Origin: an uncultured Burkholderiales bacterium
Lineage (GTDB): Bacteria > Pseudomonadota > Gammaproteobacteria > Burkholderiales > Burkholderiaceae_C
DNA: 64,000 nucleotides
Direction: 5' to 3'
Assembly (NCBI GenBank): GCA_903886485.1
Contig: CAISMH010000014.1
Location: 1 to 64,000 of the forward strand
A model generated the notes under the pieces. The model ran no database searches and was not told where the DNA came from. It saw nothing but the letters and a program-made list of their open reading frames with translations. Below are positions 50,819-59,740 of this stretch, one piece after another. Position 1 is the stretch's first letter; every line of letters starts with the position of its first letter. The position numbers were made by a program, and so were the translations under genes.

Positions 50819-53005
50819 TTAGATGACCCGGAAGTGGTGTGTCCCATCGCGATCCAGTTGTGCGACCAAGCCGAACTCCCAATCCAGGTAGCCCTGCATG
50901 GCTTGCACAGGGTTGTTTGTGCCCTCGTAGGGACGGCGGTAACGGTCCACACGCGCCACGGCTAATTGGTGCTCGCCCGTTTGCAGCTTGCCGCCTGCGG
51001 CCACCCAAGCAGCGTTGCCACCTTCGAGCCATACCACCTCCACGCCAGCTTTGACCAAGGCTTGTACCTCGGCCACAGCGAAGCGTGACACGTTGCCGTT
51101 GTTGCAGGTCAGCACATACCGGTAGCCTTTGTGGGCTGCGGTGAGCGAGTCTTTGAGTTGTGTGCGCAGCACCCACCAAGCGCTGTGGATGTGACCTTGG
51201 ATGAATTGCGCGCTGGTACTGAAGTCCAGCACCACGGTGTGGCTGTTGCGGTCGGCCAACCAAGCTTTGACTTGGGCCACATTCACCGCCGTCACTTTGT
51301 CTGGCGGAGCAGGGATGGGCAATGGCGCTGTGTCGGTGCTGTTGAAGTGATCAGCGGTCAAGCCGTGCAACACATAGACTTCCCATCCCATTTGGGCCAG
51401 CCAAGAAGCGCTCATGTGGGCGCGCGTGCCGTCGTTGTCACACAACACGATGCGTGCGCCACGCACGGGGGCTTGGTGGTCGGTTTCTTGCACCAGTTGA
51501 CCACCGGGTGCGCTGCGTGCGCCAGCCACATAACCCGCTGCATATTCTTCAGGCGTGCGCACATCGAAGAAATAGGTGGTGCGTGTGACATCGGCTTGCA
51601 GGGCGTGCAGCTCGTCCAAGCGCAGGCGCTTCACGCCCGCACGCATGGCCACGGCAAAAGCGCTGGCAGCGGCTTTGGCGCGGGTGGCGTCATCCACTTC
51701 TGGGAAATGATCACTGGCGCCTTTGACCAACTCTTGGCCCGCCAAGGTCCAGCCAATCGTGCCGTTGCGCAAAGCGCTCACGGGGTTAGGAATGCCTGAA
51801 TTGATGAGTGACTGTGTGCCAATGATGCTGCGTGTGCGGCCCGCGCAGTTCACGATGATGCGCGTCGTGGCATTGGGCGCCAGCGCACGTGCGCGCAACA
51901 CCAGCTCGGCGCCGGGGACGCTGATGCCGCTGGGAATGCTCATGGTTTGGTATTCGTCAAACCGACGCGCGTCCATCACCACCACATCGGCCTTTGAATC
52001 AATCAGGGCTTTGACTTCTTGTGCCGAGAGCGAAGGCGTGTGGCGTTTGGACTCGACCAATTCGCCAAATGACTTGCAGGGCACGTTGACGTCGCGAAAC
52101 ACCTCGCCACCTGCGTCTTGCCAGCCTTGCAAGCCACCGGCGAGCAGGTGAACGTGGGTGTAGCCCATGCGCTTGAGGGTACGGGCGGCAGGCAGGGCGA
52201 GGTCGTCGCCGTTGAACGCCGTGCCGTAGACCACGATGAAGGTGTCCAAGCGAGGGATGCGCGTCCACGCATCCGCTTCAATGCGGCCCAGTGGCAAGTT
52301 GGCCGCGAACAGGGGGTGACACTGGGCAAAGGGGTCTTCCTCGCGCACGTCGAGGATGGCAATTTCTTGGCGTTGCAGCAGAGTTTCTCGCACTTGGGCG
52401 TAGCTGGATGACGGGAATTCAAGCGGTACTTCGGCGTTGCTGTACCCCGAGACAAACTCTTTCACCGTGCCGTCTTCTTCAAAAACGTGACGGCGCACCT
52501 TGCCAATGTTGGCGCCGTAGACATGGATGCTGATAGAGGGGCTGTCGGCCAAAGCGTTCCACACGCGGTGGACATCGCCCACGGTGGGCGACACGGCTTC
52601 GACAGCACCCGCCTCTAGTCGGGTTTGCTCGGCACTGCGCAGCCAGCGTCCCTGCGCGTTTTGGGCAAAGGGCTGGCACAACTCGGCCCCGCGTAACACG
52701 CCGATCAAGCCCCACACCGTGTGGTCGTGAATCGGTGTGGCTTGGCCCGGTCCCCACACGAAACTCACGACAGAGAAACGGTCCTCGGGATCGGCGTACA
52801 GCAGGTATTGTTGGTAACGCTCGGGCTTGGCTTGGGCGAATTCTTCGGGCAGCCAATCGTCTTGGCCCACCAGCTCGGCCAGCATGGTTTTGCCACGCTT
52901 GAAGATCGCCGCTTCGTCCGTGCTGCTGTTGAGCAGTTCGCTCATGCGGTTCACGAACTTTTGTAAACGGGGCGTCTCAGCGAGGTGTGGGGTGCGTAAA
53001 GTCAT
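50819..53005 (-). CDS. Cysteine dioxygenase fused to four rhodanese domains
   Basis: A 728-residue protein. Residues 1-190 are a cupin of the cysteine/thiol dioxygenase family with the iron ligands in PIHDHTVWG and later HRVWN. Four rhodanese-like domains follow. Domain 1 (about 205-305) has no catalytic Cys (VVYGTAFNGDD). Domain 2 has VNCAGRTRS, domain 3 LCDNDGTRA and domain 4 TCNNGNVS, all with Cys. The protein probably oxidises cysteine or another thiol and moves the sulfane/sulfinate sulfur on. ATG 53005 is divergent from dsbB. CDO-rhodanese fusions occur in Burkholderiales; the substrate is not established here. Confidence 0.87.
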   Translation of the reverse strand: MTLRTPHLAETPRLQKFVNRMSELLNSSTDEAAIFKRGKTMLAELVGQDDWLPEEFAQAKPERYQQYLLYADPEDRFSVVSFVWGPGQATPIHDHTVWGLIGVLRGAELCQPFAQNAQGRWLRSAEQTRLEAGAVEAVSPTVGDVHRVWNALADSPSISIHVYGANIGKVRRHVFEEDGTVKEFVSGYSNAEVPLEFPSSSYAQVRETLLQRQEIAILDVREEDPFAQCHPLFAANLPLGRIEADAWTRIPRLDTFIVVYGTAFNGDDLALPAARTLKRMGYTHVHLLAGGLQGWQDAGGEVFRDVNVPCKSFGELVESKRHTPSLSAQEVKALIDSKADVVVMDARRFDEYQTMSIPSGISVPGAELVLRARALAPNATTRIIVNCAGRTRSIIGTQSLINSGIPNPVSALRNGTIGWTLAGQELVKGASDHFPEVDDATRAKAAASAFAVAMRAGVKRLRLDELHALQADVTRTTYFFDVRTPEEYAAGYVAGARSAPGGQLVQETDHQAPVRGARIVLCDNDGTRAHMSASWLAQMGWEVYVLHGLTADHFNSTDTAPLPIPAPPDKVTAVNVAQVKAWLADRNSHTVVLDFSTSAQFIQGHIHSAWWVLRTQLKDSLTAAHKGYRYVLTCNNGNVSRFAVAEVQALVKAGVEVVWLEGGNAAWVAAGGKLQTGEHQLAVARVDRYRRPYEGTNNPVQAMQGYLDWEFGLVAQLDRDGTHHFRVI

Positions 53006-53089
53006 GCTTTGTTTTGTGTGGTGTGCGCTGTTCGCGCGTGGGCAGATTGTTTCACAGCGACAATTGGTTTTTGCCTTCAGGAGTCCCGT

Positions 53090-53614
53090 GTGTATTTAAA
53101 ACTTTTGGATAGTCCACGCCGCGTTTGGTTGTTCATTGCATTGGCGTGTGCTGGCTTGTTGTCGTTTGGCATGTATTTGCAGCATGTGGTGGGCTTGGAG
53201 CCTTGCCCGATGTGCATCGTGCAGCGTTATGTGATGGTGTTGATGGGCTTGATCGCCTTGCTGGGCGCGGCCTTGTCGGGCCGCAACACATCGTGGACGG
53301 TGGGCAGTGTGCTGGTGGTGTTGGCTGGCAGTGGGGCGTATGTGGCCGCACGCCAAACCTGGCTGCAGTGGTATCCGCCTGAGGTGGTGTCTTGTGGGCG
53401 AGACTTCTACGGGATGATCGAAACCTTCCCCTTGCAACGCGCCATTCCAATGATCTTCAAAGGCGGTGGTGACTGCAGCAAGGTCGATTGGACTTTTTGG
53501 GGCGGCTCGATTGCCAACTGGTCTTTCGTGGCGTTTGTCGGTTTGGGTTTGCTGGCCTTGGCGACCACGGTGCGCATCTTGCGAACCGCCCCAGAGCGCA
53601 GCGACAGCTTATAA
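53090..53614 (+). CDS. dsbB: Disulfide bond formation protein DsbB
   Basis: Four-helix inner-membrane protein (174 aa) that reoxidises DsbA with quinone. The first redox pair is in EPCPMCIVQRY, and the second pair is formed by SCG (after helix 3) and GGDCSK. GTG 53090 with AGGAG six nt upstream is chosen; the frame upstream to 53009 has no conserved sequence. It overlaps the convergent argA 3' end by 6 bp. Confidence 0.95.
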   Translation: MYLKLLDSPRRVWLFIALACAGLLSFGMYLQHVVGLEPCPMCIVQRYVMVLMGLIALLGAALSGRNTSWTVGSVLVVLAGSGAYVAARQTWLQWYPPEVVSCGRDFYGMIETFPLQRAIPMIFKGGGDCSKVDWTFWGGSIANWSFVAFVGLGLLALATTVRILRTAPERSDSL

Positions 53615-54955
53615 GTTCTTCACCAATACCAAGCTCTTGCGGTCCCAGTTGTATTTGCGCTTGCGGGCCTCGGGCAACCAGTCGGGGTCGACCTGAATGA
53701 AGCCACGCTTCAAGAACCAATGCTTGGTCCGCGTGGTGAGCACAAAAATACTCTTGAGGCCTTTGTTGCGGGCGCGTTGTTCGATGCGCTTGAGCACCTT
53801 CTCGCCGTCACCTTGGCCTTGTGATTGAGGCGATACCGTGAGTGCTGCCATCTCTGCGGTTTTGGCTTCGGGGTAGGGGTAGAGGGCTGCGCACGCGAAG
53901 ATCACGCCATCATGCTCAATCACCGTGTATTGACCCACATCGCGTTCAATCTCGTTGCGGTCACGCTTGACCAAGGTGCCATCGTTCTCAAACGGCTCGA
54001 TGAGTTGCAAGATGCCACCCACGTCTTCGTGCGTGGCTTCACGCAGCTCTTCGAGTTTTTCGTCCACCACCATGGTGCCAATGCCATCGTGCATGTAGAC
54101 CTCCAGCAGCAGCGAGCCATCCACCGCAAACGGCAAGATGTGGCTGCGCTCGACACCCGTCTCGCAAGCCTTCACACAGTGTTGTAAGTAAAAGGCAATG
54201 TCGGAGGGGTTGGTGGTGTGGGGCAGGGTGGCCAACAGTTGCTTGGCTGCATCCAAAGGTAATTCGGTGTCGATGGGGTTGTCTTCGCTCGCAGGCTCTG
54301 AAGGGCGGATGCGAATGCCAGGCGTTTCCGTGACAAACAACAACTTGTCGGCTTGTAGTGCCGTGGCGACCGAGGTGGCCACTTCTTCCATCGTCAAGTT
54401 GAAGGCTTCGCCGGTTGGCGAGAAGCCAAAGGGCGAGATCAGCACCATCGATCCAGCGGCCAAGGTTTGGGTGATGCCCGCCACGTCCACCTTGCGCACA
54501 AGGCCTGAGTGTTGGAAGTCCACACCATCCAAGATGCCCACAGGGCGAGCGGTGATGAAGTTGCCAGAAATCACACGCACCGTCGCACCCGCCATCGGCG
54601 TGTTGGGCAGGGCTTGGCTGAAGGCGGCTTCAATCTCAAAGCGCAATTGACCTGCGGCTTCTTGCGCACAGTCGAGCGACACGCTGTCGGTGATGCGCAT
54701 GCCGTGCGAGTACTGAGGTACATGGCCTTTGGCTGCGAGCTGCTCATTCACCTGAGGGCGAAAACCGTGGACCAACACAATGCGCACGCCCATGCTTTGG
54801 ATGAGCGCCAAGTCTTGCGCCAAGTTAGGCAATTTGCCAGCGGCAATGGCCTCGCCCGCAATGCCGACCACAAAGGTCTTGCCGCGATGCATGTGGATGT
54901 AGGGGGCAACCGAGCGGAACCAAGGCACAAAGGTGAAGTCAAAAACGGCGGACAT
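53609..54955 (-). CDS. argA: N-acetylglutamate synthase (amino-acid N-acetyltransferase)
   Basis: First enzyme of arginine synthesis (448 aa). Residues 1-280 are an amino-acid-kinase domain (FVVGIAGEAI, IVLVHGFRPQVNEQL) used for arginine feedback. Residues about 300-448 are the GNAT domain (MAALTVSPQSQGQGDGEKVLKRIEQRA with the acetyl-CoA loop). This is the classical ArgA layout. ATG 54955. Its product also supplies ornithine, the head group of the lipids proposed for the Pho cluster, although it is far away. Confidence 0.96.
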   Translation of the reverse strand: MSAVFDFTFVPWFRSVAPYIHMHRGKTFVVGIAGEAIAAGKLPNLAQDLALIQSMGVRIVLVHGFRPQVNEQLAAKGHVPQYSHGMRITDSVSLDCAQEAAGQLRFEIEAAFSQALPNTPMAGATVRVISGNFITARPVGILDGVDFQHSGLVRKVDVAGITQTLAAGSMVLISPFGFSPTGEAFNLTMEEVATSVATALQADKLLFVTETPGIRIRPSEPASEDNPIDTELPLDAAKQLLATLPHTTNPSDIAFYLQHCVKACETGVERSHILPFAVDGSLLLEVYMHDGIGTMVVDEKLEELREATHEDVGGILQLIEPFENDGTLVKRDRNEIERDVGQYTVIEHDGVIFACAALYPYPEAKTAEMAALTVSPQSQGQGDGEKVLKRIEQRARNKGLKSIFVLTTRTKHWFLKRGFIQVDPDWLPEARKRKYNWDRKSLVLVKNL

Positions 54956-55018
54956 GTATGTATGTAATTCGGCAGCTGTGGATTAAAGATTGTGGACTAA
55001 GTCTGGTGCACCAAACGC

Positions 55019-55345
55019 TTAGGCCGCCTGCATGGGGTTAGCGCGCGATTGCTTGAAAGGAATGATGTCTTTGGTGATGGACTTGGTCAGCGCCTTTTGG
55101 GCCATTTTCAGGTCATAAGCTTGTTGCAAATTGAGCCATGATTCGGCGTCACCCCCAAAAAAGCGCGCCAAGCGCAGGGCGGTGTCTGGTGTCACACCTC
55201 GACGTTCAAGCAAGATGTCATTGATGCGAGTCGCGGGCACATGCAGTGCCTTGGATAACGCATTGCCGCTCAAGCCTAAGGGCTCTAAATATTCTTCTTT
55301 CAAGATTTCACCAGGGTGAATCGGGCGCATGCCGTTCTTAATCAT
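55019..55345 (-). CDS. higA: HigA-type antitoxin
   Basis: An XRE-family HTH protein (108 aa): MRPIHPGEILKEEYLEPLGLSGNALSKALHVPATRINDIL (in outline) followed by RRGVTPDTALRLARFFGGDAESWLNLQQAYDL, the HigA signature. It neutralises HigB and represses the operon. It follows higB by 12 nt, the usual toxin-first order. A perfect inverted repeat upstream of higB is its likely operator. Confidence 0.95.
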   Translation of the reverse strand: MIKNGMRPIHPGEILKEEYLEPLGLSGNALSKALHVPATRINDILLERRGVTPDTALRLARFFGGDAESWLNLQQAYDLKMAQKALTKSITKDIIPFKQSRANPMQAA

Positions 55346-55357
55346 GGTTTTATCCTT

Positions 55358-55636
55358 TCAGTGGTAATCCACAATTTCAACGTCGCAGGGGCCACGTGTG
55401 GTCCAGACAAAGCAAATGCGCCACTGTTTGTTGATGCGAATGCTATGTAAACCTGCCAAATTGCCGATGAGGGCTTCTAAATGGTTACCCGGCGGTGATT
55501 TCAAAAAGTCCAAAGTAACAGCTGCATCGAGCATTTGCAATTTACGTTCAGCAACCCTTTTGATCGTGGCAAATCGTTTAGATTTGCCGGTCTCGTACAA
55601 GGCTTGCGTGTCCGCGCATTTGAACGATTGAATCAT
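55358..55636 (-). CDS. higB: HigB-type toxin (RelE superfamily)
   Basis: A 92-residue ribosome-dependent mRNA interferase of the HigB/RelE family. Family features are IQSFKCADTQALYETG, RKLQMLDAAVTLDFLKSPPGNHLEAL, and the C-terminal SIRINKQWRICFVWTTRGPCDVEIVDYH with basic catalytic residues. Full length, so likely functional. ATG 55636; operator and promoter upstream are shared with the divergent hrpA promoter region. Confidence 0.95.
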   Translation of the reverse strand: MIQSFKCADTQALYETGKSKRFATIKRVAERKLQMLDAAVTLDFLKSPPGNHLEALIGNLAGLHSIRINKQWRICFVWTTRGPCDVEIVDYH

Positions 55637-55641
55637 GCATC

Positions 55642-55666
55642 AAGTTTAACGCGATTCGTTAAACTT
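55642..55666. promoter_or_regulatory. Probable HigA operator
   Basis: A perfect 10-bp inverted repeat AAGTTTAACG / CGTTAAACTT with a 5-nt spacer, 6 bp upstream of the higB start. Its position fits autoregulation of higBA by HigA. Confidence 0.75.
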
Positions 55667-55744
55667 TTGGGAGCTGGGATAATTCAGCTTTTACGGTTTG
55701 CATTATTCATTTTGTCTGTTCCTGTGCCCAACGCTTCTCCTCTG

Positions 55745-58700
55745 ATGATCGAGTTTCCTGAGTCTTTGCCCGTCTCGGCCAGACGCGAGGAAATCATGGC
55801 GGCGATGCAGGCGCATCAAGTCATCATCGTGTGTGGTGAAACGGGCTCGGGTAAAACCACGCAGTTGCCCAAAATGGCGTTGGCCTTGGGACGGGGTCAA
55901 GGGCGTGAGCTGGCTGCAAACGCCAAGCCGGGTCAGCGTAAGCAGATCATCGGTCACACCCAGCCACGCCGCATTGCTGCGAGTTCTGTGGCCAAGCGCA
56001 TTGCCGAGGAGTTGAAAACGCCCTTGGGGGATGTGGTGGGCTTCAAGGTGCGTTTCCAAGACCGCTTGAGCAAGGACGCCTCGGTCAAGCTGATGACCGA
56101 TGGCATTTTGTTGGCCGAGACACAAAACGACCCGCTGCTCAAAGCCTACGACACCCTCATCATTGACGAAGCCCACGAGCGCAGCCTCAACATCGACTTT
56201 TTGCTGGGCTATTTGCGCGAGATCTTGCCGCGCAGGCCCGACCTCAAAATCATCGTCACCTCGGCCACGATTGATGCCGACCGCTTTGCGCAGCACTTTG
56301 CCTCCGCCAAAGGGCCAGCGCCTGTGTTGATGGTGTCGGGCCGCACCTTCCCCGTGGAGATGCGCTATCGCCCGTTTGAAGAAAAGCGCGACTACGACCT
56401 GAATAACGCCATCGCCGACGGCGTGGATGAGCTGTGGGGGAATCCGTCCCAGCAGGGCGACATCTTGGTGTTTTTGCCGGGCGAGCGCGAGATTCGCGAA
56501 GCGGCCGACCACTTGCGTGCGCATCTGAGCCACAGCCCAGTCATGCGCAATGCCGAGGTGCTGCCCTTGTTTGCACGACTGTCGAGCGCCGAGCAAGACC
56601 GCGTGTTTGACACGCGTGGCGGCCGTCGCATCGTGCTGGCCACCAACGTGGCCGAAACCTCACTCACCGTGCCCGGCATCCGCTATGTGATTGATGCAGG
56701 CACGGCACGCGTCAAGCGCTACAGCTGGCGCAGCAAGGTGGAGCAGCTCATGGTCGAACCCATCAGCCAAGCCGCAGCCAACCAACGCGCAGGTCGATGC
56801 GGCCGCGTGGCCAACGGCATTTGCATTCGCTTGTATGACGAGGTGGATTTCAACGGCCGAACCAAATTCACCGACCCCGAAATTTTGCGAAGCTCACTCG
56901 CCGGTGTGATTTTGCGCATGAAGTCGCTGCACCTCGGCAACGTGGAGCAGTTTCCGTTCCTCGAAGCACCGCGCCCCAAAGCCATTGCCGATGGCTACCA
57001 ACTGCTGAGCGAACTCGGCGCGGTAGACGACGACAACGAACTCACGCCCATGGGCCGTGAACTCGCCAAGCTGCCCCTCGACCCCCGCGTGGGCCGCATG
57101 ATTTTGGAAGCGCGTGACCGCAACGCCCTAGACGAAGTGCTCATCATTGCCTCGGCTCTGAGCGTGCAAGATGTGCGTGACCGCCCGATGGAAGCACAAG
57201 CCGCGGCTGACCAAGCGCACGCCAAGTTTGACGACGACCGAAGCGAGTTCAGCGGCTACCTCAACCTCTGGAAATGGCTAGAAAACTCGCGCGGTGGCAA
57301 ACCGCATGTGCCAGCCAGCATGAAGCAGCAAAGCAAGTTAATTGGGGTCAGAACCCAATTGAAAGTCGGCGCAACCGGTGTGCCCACCGAGCACAAACTC
57401 AGCAACCGCCAATACGAAGCGCTGCTGCGCCAAAACTTCATCAACGTGCGCCGTGTGCGCGAATGGCGCGACACCCACACGCAGTTGTTGACGGTGGTGA
57501 CCGAGCACAAATGGCGCATCAACACCTTGCCTGCCAGCTATGAGCAACTGCACCTGTCGATGTTGGCGGGTTTGCTGGGCAACGTGGGTTGCAAGCTCGA
57601 AGACGACGAGGCGTATTTGGGCGCCCGTGGCATCAAGTTTTACCGTCACCCCGGAGCGCACTTGCGCAAGAAGTCGGGCCGCTGGATTGTGGTGGCCGAG
57701 TTGGTGGAAACCACGCGCCTCTTTGGCCGTGGCATTGCCGCGATGGAGCCGCAGTGGCTAGAGCAGGTGGGCGGCCATTTGCTGAAAAAACAATTGCTTG
57801 ATCCGCATTGGGAAAAGAAAGCGGGCGAGGTCAAAGCGCTAGAGCGCGCCACGCTCTATGGCTTGGTGGTCTACAACGGCCGACGTGTCAGCTACAGCAA
57901 AGTAGACATGGTGGGTGCGCGTGAAATCTTCATTCGCGAAGGCTTGGTGGCTGGCGAGCTTGACACCAAGCTGCCGTTCCTCGCGGCCAACCAAAAACTC
58001 ATTGCGCAAGTGGAAGAGCTAGAACACAAATCGCGCCGTCAAGACGTGCTGGTGGACGATGCGCTCATCTACGCGTTTTACGACCAGCAACTGCCCGCCG
58101 ATGTGTGCAGCTTGGTCACGCTGGAGCATTGGTACCGCGAGGAAGTGAAGCGTAGTCCGAAGCTCTTGTGCTTGAGCCGCGAAGAGCTGATGCGCCACCA
58201 AGCTGCAGGCATCACCACGCAAGCGTTTCCTAAAACACTGCGCATGGGCGGCGTGGACTGCACGGCCGACTACCTGCACGAACCGGGCGACCCCAAAGAC
58301 GGATTGACCGTGACCGTGCCCTTGTTTGTGCTGAACCAAGTCAACGAAGAACGCACCGAGTGGTTGGTACCGGGCATGTTGAACCAGAAGGTGCATGCCT
58401 TGCTGAAAACACTGCACCAGCGGCCTCGTTCGCGCCTCGTGCCGCTGCCTGACAGTGCGGCACGTTTGACGGCGGCTTTGTGTGAAGACGATGTGTTTGG
58501 CGCAGGCGCGTTGATGGATGCGTTGCTCAAGCTGGTGCGGGCTGAAACGCAGGTGGATGTGAAGCGCGCTGACTTCAAGCTCGACATGCTGCCGCCGCAC
58601 CTGTTCATGAACTTTCGGGTGGTGGACGAGCACGGCAGACAGATGGGCCACGGGCGTAACTTGGGTGCTTTGAAAGCGGAGCTGGGCAGTCAGGCGCGGG

Positions 58701-59740
58701 GGGCGTTTCAGGCCTTGGCGGCTTTGAAAGGTGTAGGGACTCTGAGTGCTGGCACTGGGGTGGGCGTTGGCGATGCTGCGGCATTGAGCCACGAGGAGCA
58801 GCGGGCTCCTCATGCTTATCAGAAATCGTCACCCGCTGCCCCTCATCGCTCAACGCCTTCGGGTGGGGTGGCGGCTGCTTCTTCGCCTGCGGACCAGCGC
58901 TACACCAGTTGGACCTTTGGCGAACTGCCCGAGCTGATGGAAATCACCAAAGGCAAACAAACCCTCATTGGTTTTCCGGCGTTGGTGGATGTGGGCGACG
59001 CGGTGTGCATCGAGGTATTTGACGAGCCCGAGGTGGCGGCCACCAAACACCGCGCAGGTTTGCGCCGCTTGTTTGGTTTGCAAATCAAAGACGCTCTCAA
59101 GTACCTTGAGAAGAACTTGCCTGACTTGCAAAAAATGTCGGTCGCGTACATGAGCTTGGGAACGGGTGACGAACTCAAACAACAAATTTTGGACGTCGCC
59201 CTCGACCGCGCTTTCTTGCTTGACCCACTGCCCACCAGCGAGGCCGATTTCAAACGCCGCCTCGAAGAAGGCCGTGGCCGACTGACGCTGATTGCCAATG
59301 AAATTGCCCGTTTGGCGGGCACGGTGTTGACCGAGTTTGCCGCCGCCAGCCGCAAAGTGAAAGACACCAAAACCAGCCCCGACAGTGTGGCCGACGCCGC
59401 GCAGCAACTGCAACGCTTGGTGGGCAAACGCTTCATTGCCGACACGCCCTACACACAGCTGCAGCACTTTGCGCGCTACCTCAAAGCTGTGGTGCTGCGC
59501 CTCGACAAACTGCGTGCCGACCCCGCACGTGACGCAACAAAGCTGGCCGAACTCAAACCACTGGAGCAAAAATATTGGCGCCTCGTGGCCGAACGCAAAG
59601 GCGTGACTGATGCACGCATGCAAGAGTTTAGATGGCTACTGGAAGAACTGCGCGTGAGCTTCTTCGCGCAAGAGCTGCGCACGCCCCAGCCCGTGAGTGT
59701 GAAGCGGTTGGAGAAGGCTTGGGGGCAGTTGAGTTATTAA
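55745..59740 (+). CDS. hrpA: ATP-dependent RNA helicase HrpA
   Basis: DEAH-box helicase (about 1331 aa). Motif I is CGETGSGKTTQLPK, motif II is DEAH in IIDEAHERS, motif III SATID, motif VI QRAGRCGR, followed by helicase-associated and long HrpA C-terminal domains. HrpA resolves stalled ribosomes and acts in mRNA processing. ATG 55745 is a practical choice; the frame is open further up but runs antisense to higB. Around residues 530-545 it has an extra stretch made by a REP-like palindrome inserted in frame. A low-complexity Ala/Ser/Pro linker follows residue about 1020. Confidence 0.93.
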   Translation: MIEFPESLPVSARREEIMAAMQAHQVIIVCGETGSGKTTQLPKMALALGRGQGRELAANAKPGQRKQIIGHTQPRRIAASSVAKRIAEELKTPLGDVVGFKVRFQDRLSKDASVKLMTDGILLAETQNDPLLKAYDTLIIDEAHERSLNIDFLLGYLREILPRRPDLKIIVTSATIDADRFAQHFASAKGPAPVLMVSGRTFPVEMRYRPFEEKRDYDLNNAIADGVDELWGNPSQQGDILVFLPGEREIREAADHLRAHLSHSPVMRNAEVLPLFARLSSAEQDRVFDTRGGRRIVLATNVAETSLTVPGIRYVIDAGTARVKRYSWRSKVEQLMVEPISQAAANQRAGRCGRVANGICIRLYDEVDFNGRTKFTDPEILRSSLAGVILRMKSLHLGNVEQFPFLEAPRPKAIADGYQLLSELGAVDDDNELTPMGRELAKLPLDPRVGRMILEARDRNALDEVLIIASALSVQDVRDRPMEAQAAADQAHAKFDDDRSEFSGYLNLWKWLENSRGGKPHVPASMKQQSKLIGVRTQLKVGATGVPTEHKLSNRQYEALLRQNFINVRRVREWRDTHTQLLTVVTEHKWRINTLPASYEQLHLSMLAGLLGNVGCKLEDDEAYLGARGIKFYRHPGAHLRKKSGRWIVVAELVETTRLFGRGIAAMEPQWLEQVGGHLLKKQLLDPHWEKKAGEVKALERATLYGLVVYNGRRVSYSKVDMVGAREIFIREGLVAGELDTKLPFLAANQKLIAQVEELEHKSRRQDVLVDDALIYAFYDQQLPADVCSLVTLEHWYREEVKRSPKLLCLSREELMRHQAAGITTQAFPKTLRMGGVDCTADYLHEPGDPKDGLTVTVPLFVLNQVNEERTEWLVPGMLNQKVHALLKTLHQRPRSRLVPLPDSAARLTAALCEDDVFGAGALMDALLKLVRAETQVDVKRADFKLDMLPPHLFMNFRVVDEHGRQMGHGRNLGALKAELGSQARGAFQALAALKGVGTLSAGTGVGVGDAAALSHEEQRAPHAYQKSSPAAPHRSTPSGGVAAASSPADQRYTSWTFGELPELMEITKGKQTLIGFPALVDVGDAVCIEVFDEPEVAATKHRAGLRRLFGLQIKDALKYLEKNLPDLQKMSVAYMSLGTGDELKQQILDVALDRAFLLDPLPTSEADFKRRLEEGRGRLTLIANEIARLAGTVLTEFAAASRKVKDTKTSPDSVADAAQQLQRLVGKRFIADTPYTQLQHFARYLKAVVLRLDKLRADPARDATKLAELKPLEQKYWRLVAERKGVTDARMQEFRWLLEELRVSFFAQELRTPQPVSVKRLEKAWGQLSY
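57337..57362. repeat. REP-like palindrome inserted in hrpA
   Basis: AATTGGG-GTCAGAA-CCCAATT at 57340-57360, flanked by TTA and GAA. The core GGGGTCAGAACCC is a sequence I associate with dispersed REP/RAYT-linked palindromes. It is read in frame as KLIGVRTQL within hrpA and interrupts the usual domain sequence without breaking the frame. Confidence 0.65.

Noticed and set aside
57589..59606. Small alternative frames within hrpA
   Set aside because: All lie inside a strongly supported helicase gene without their own start signals.
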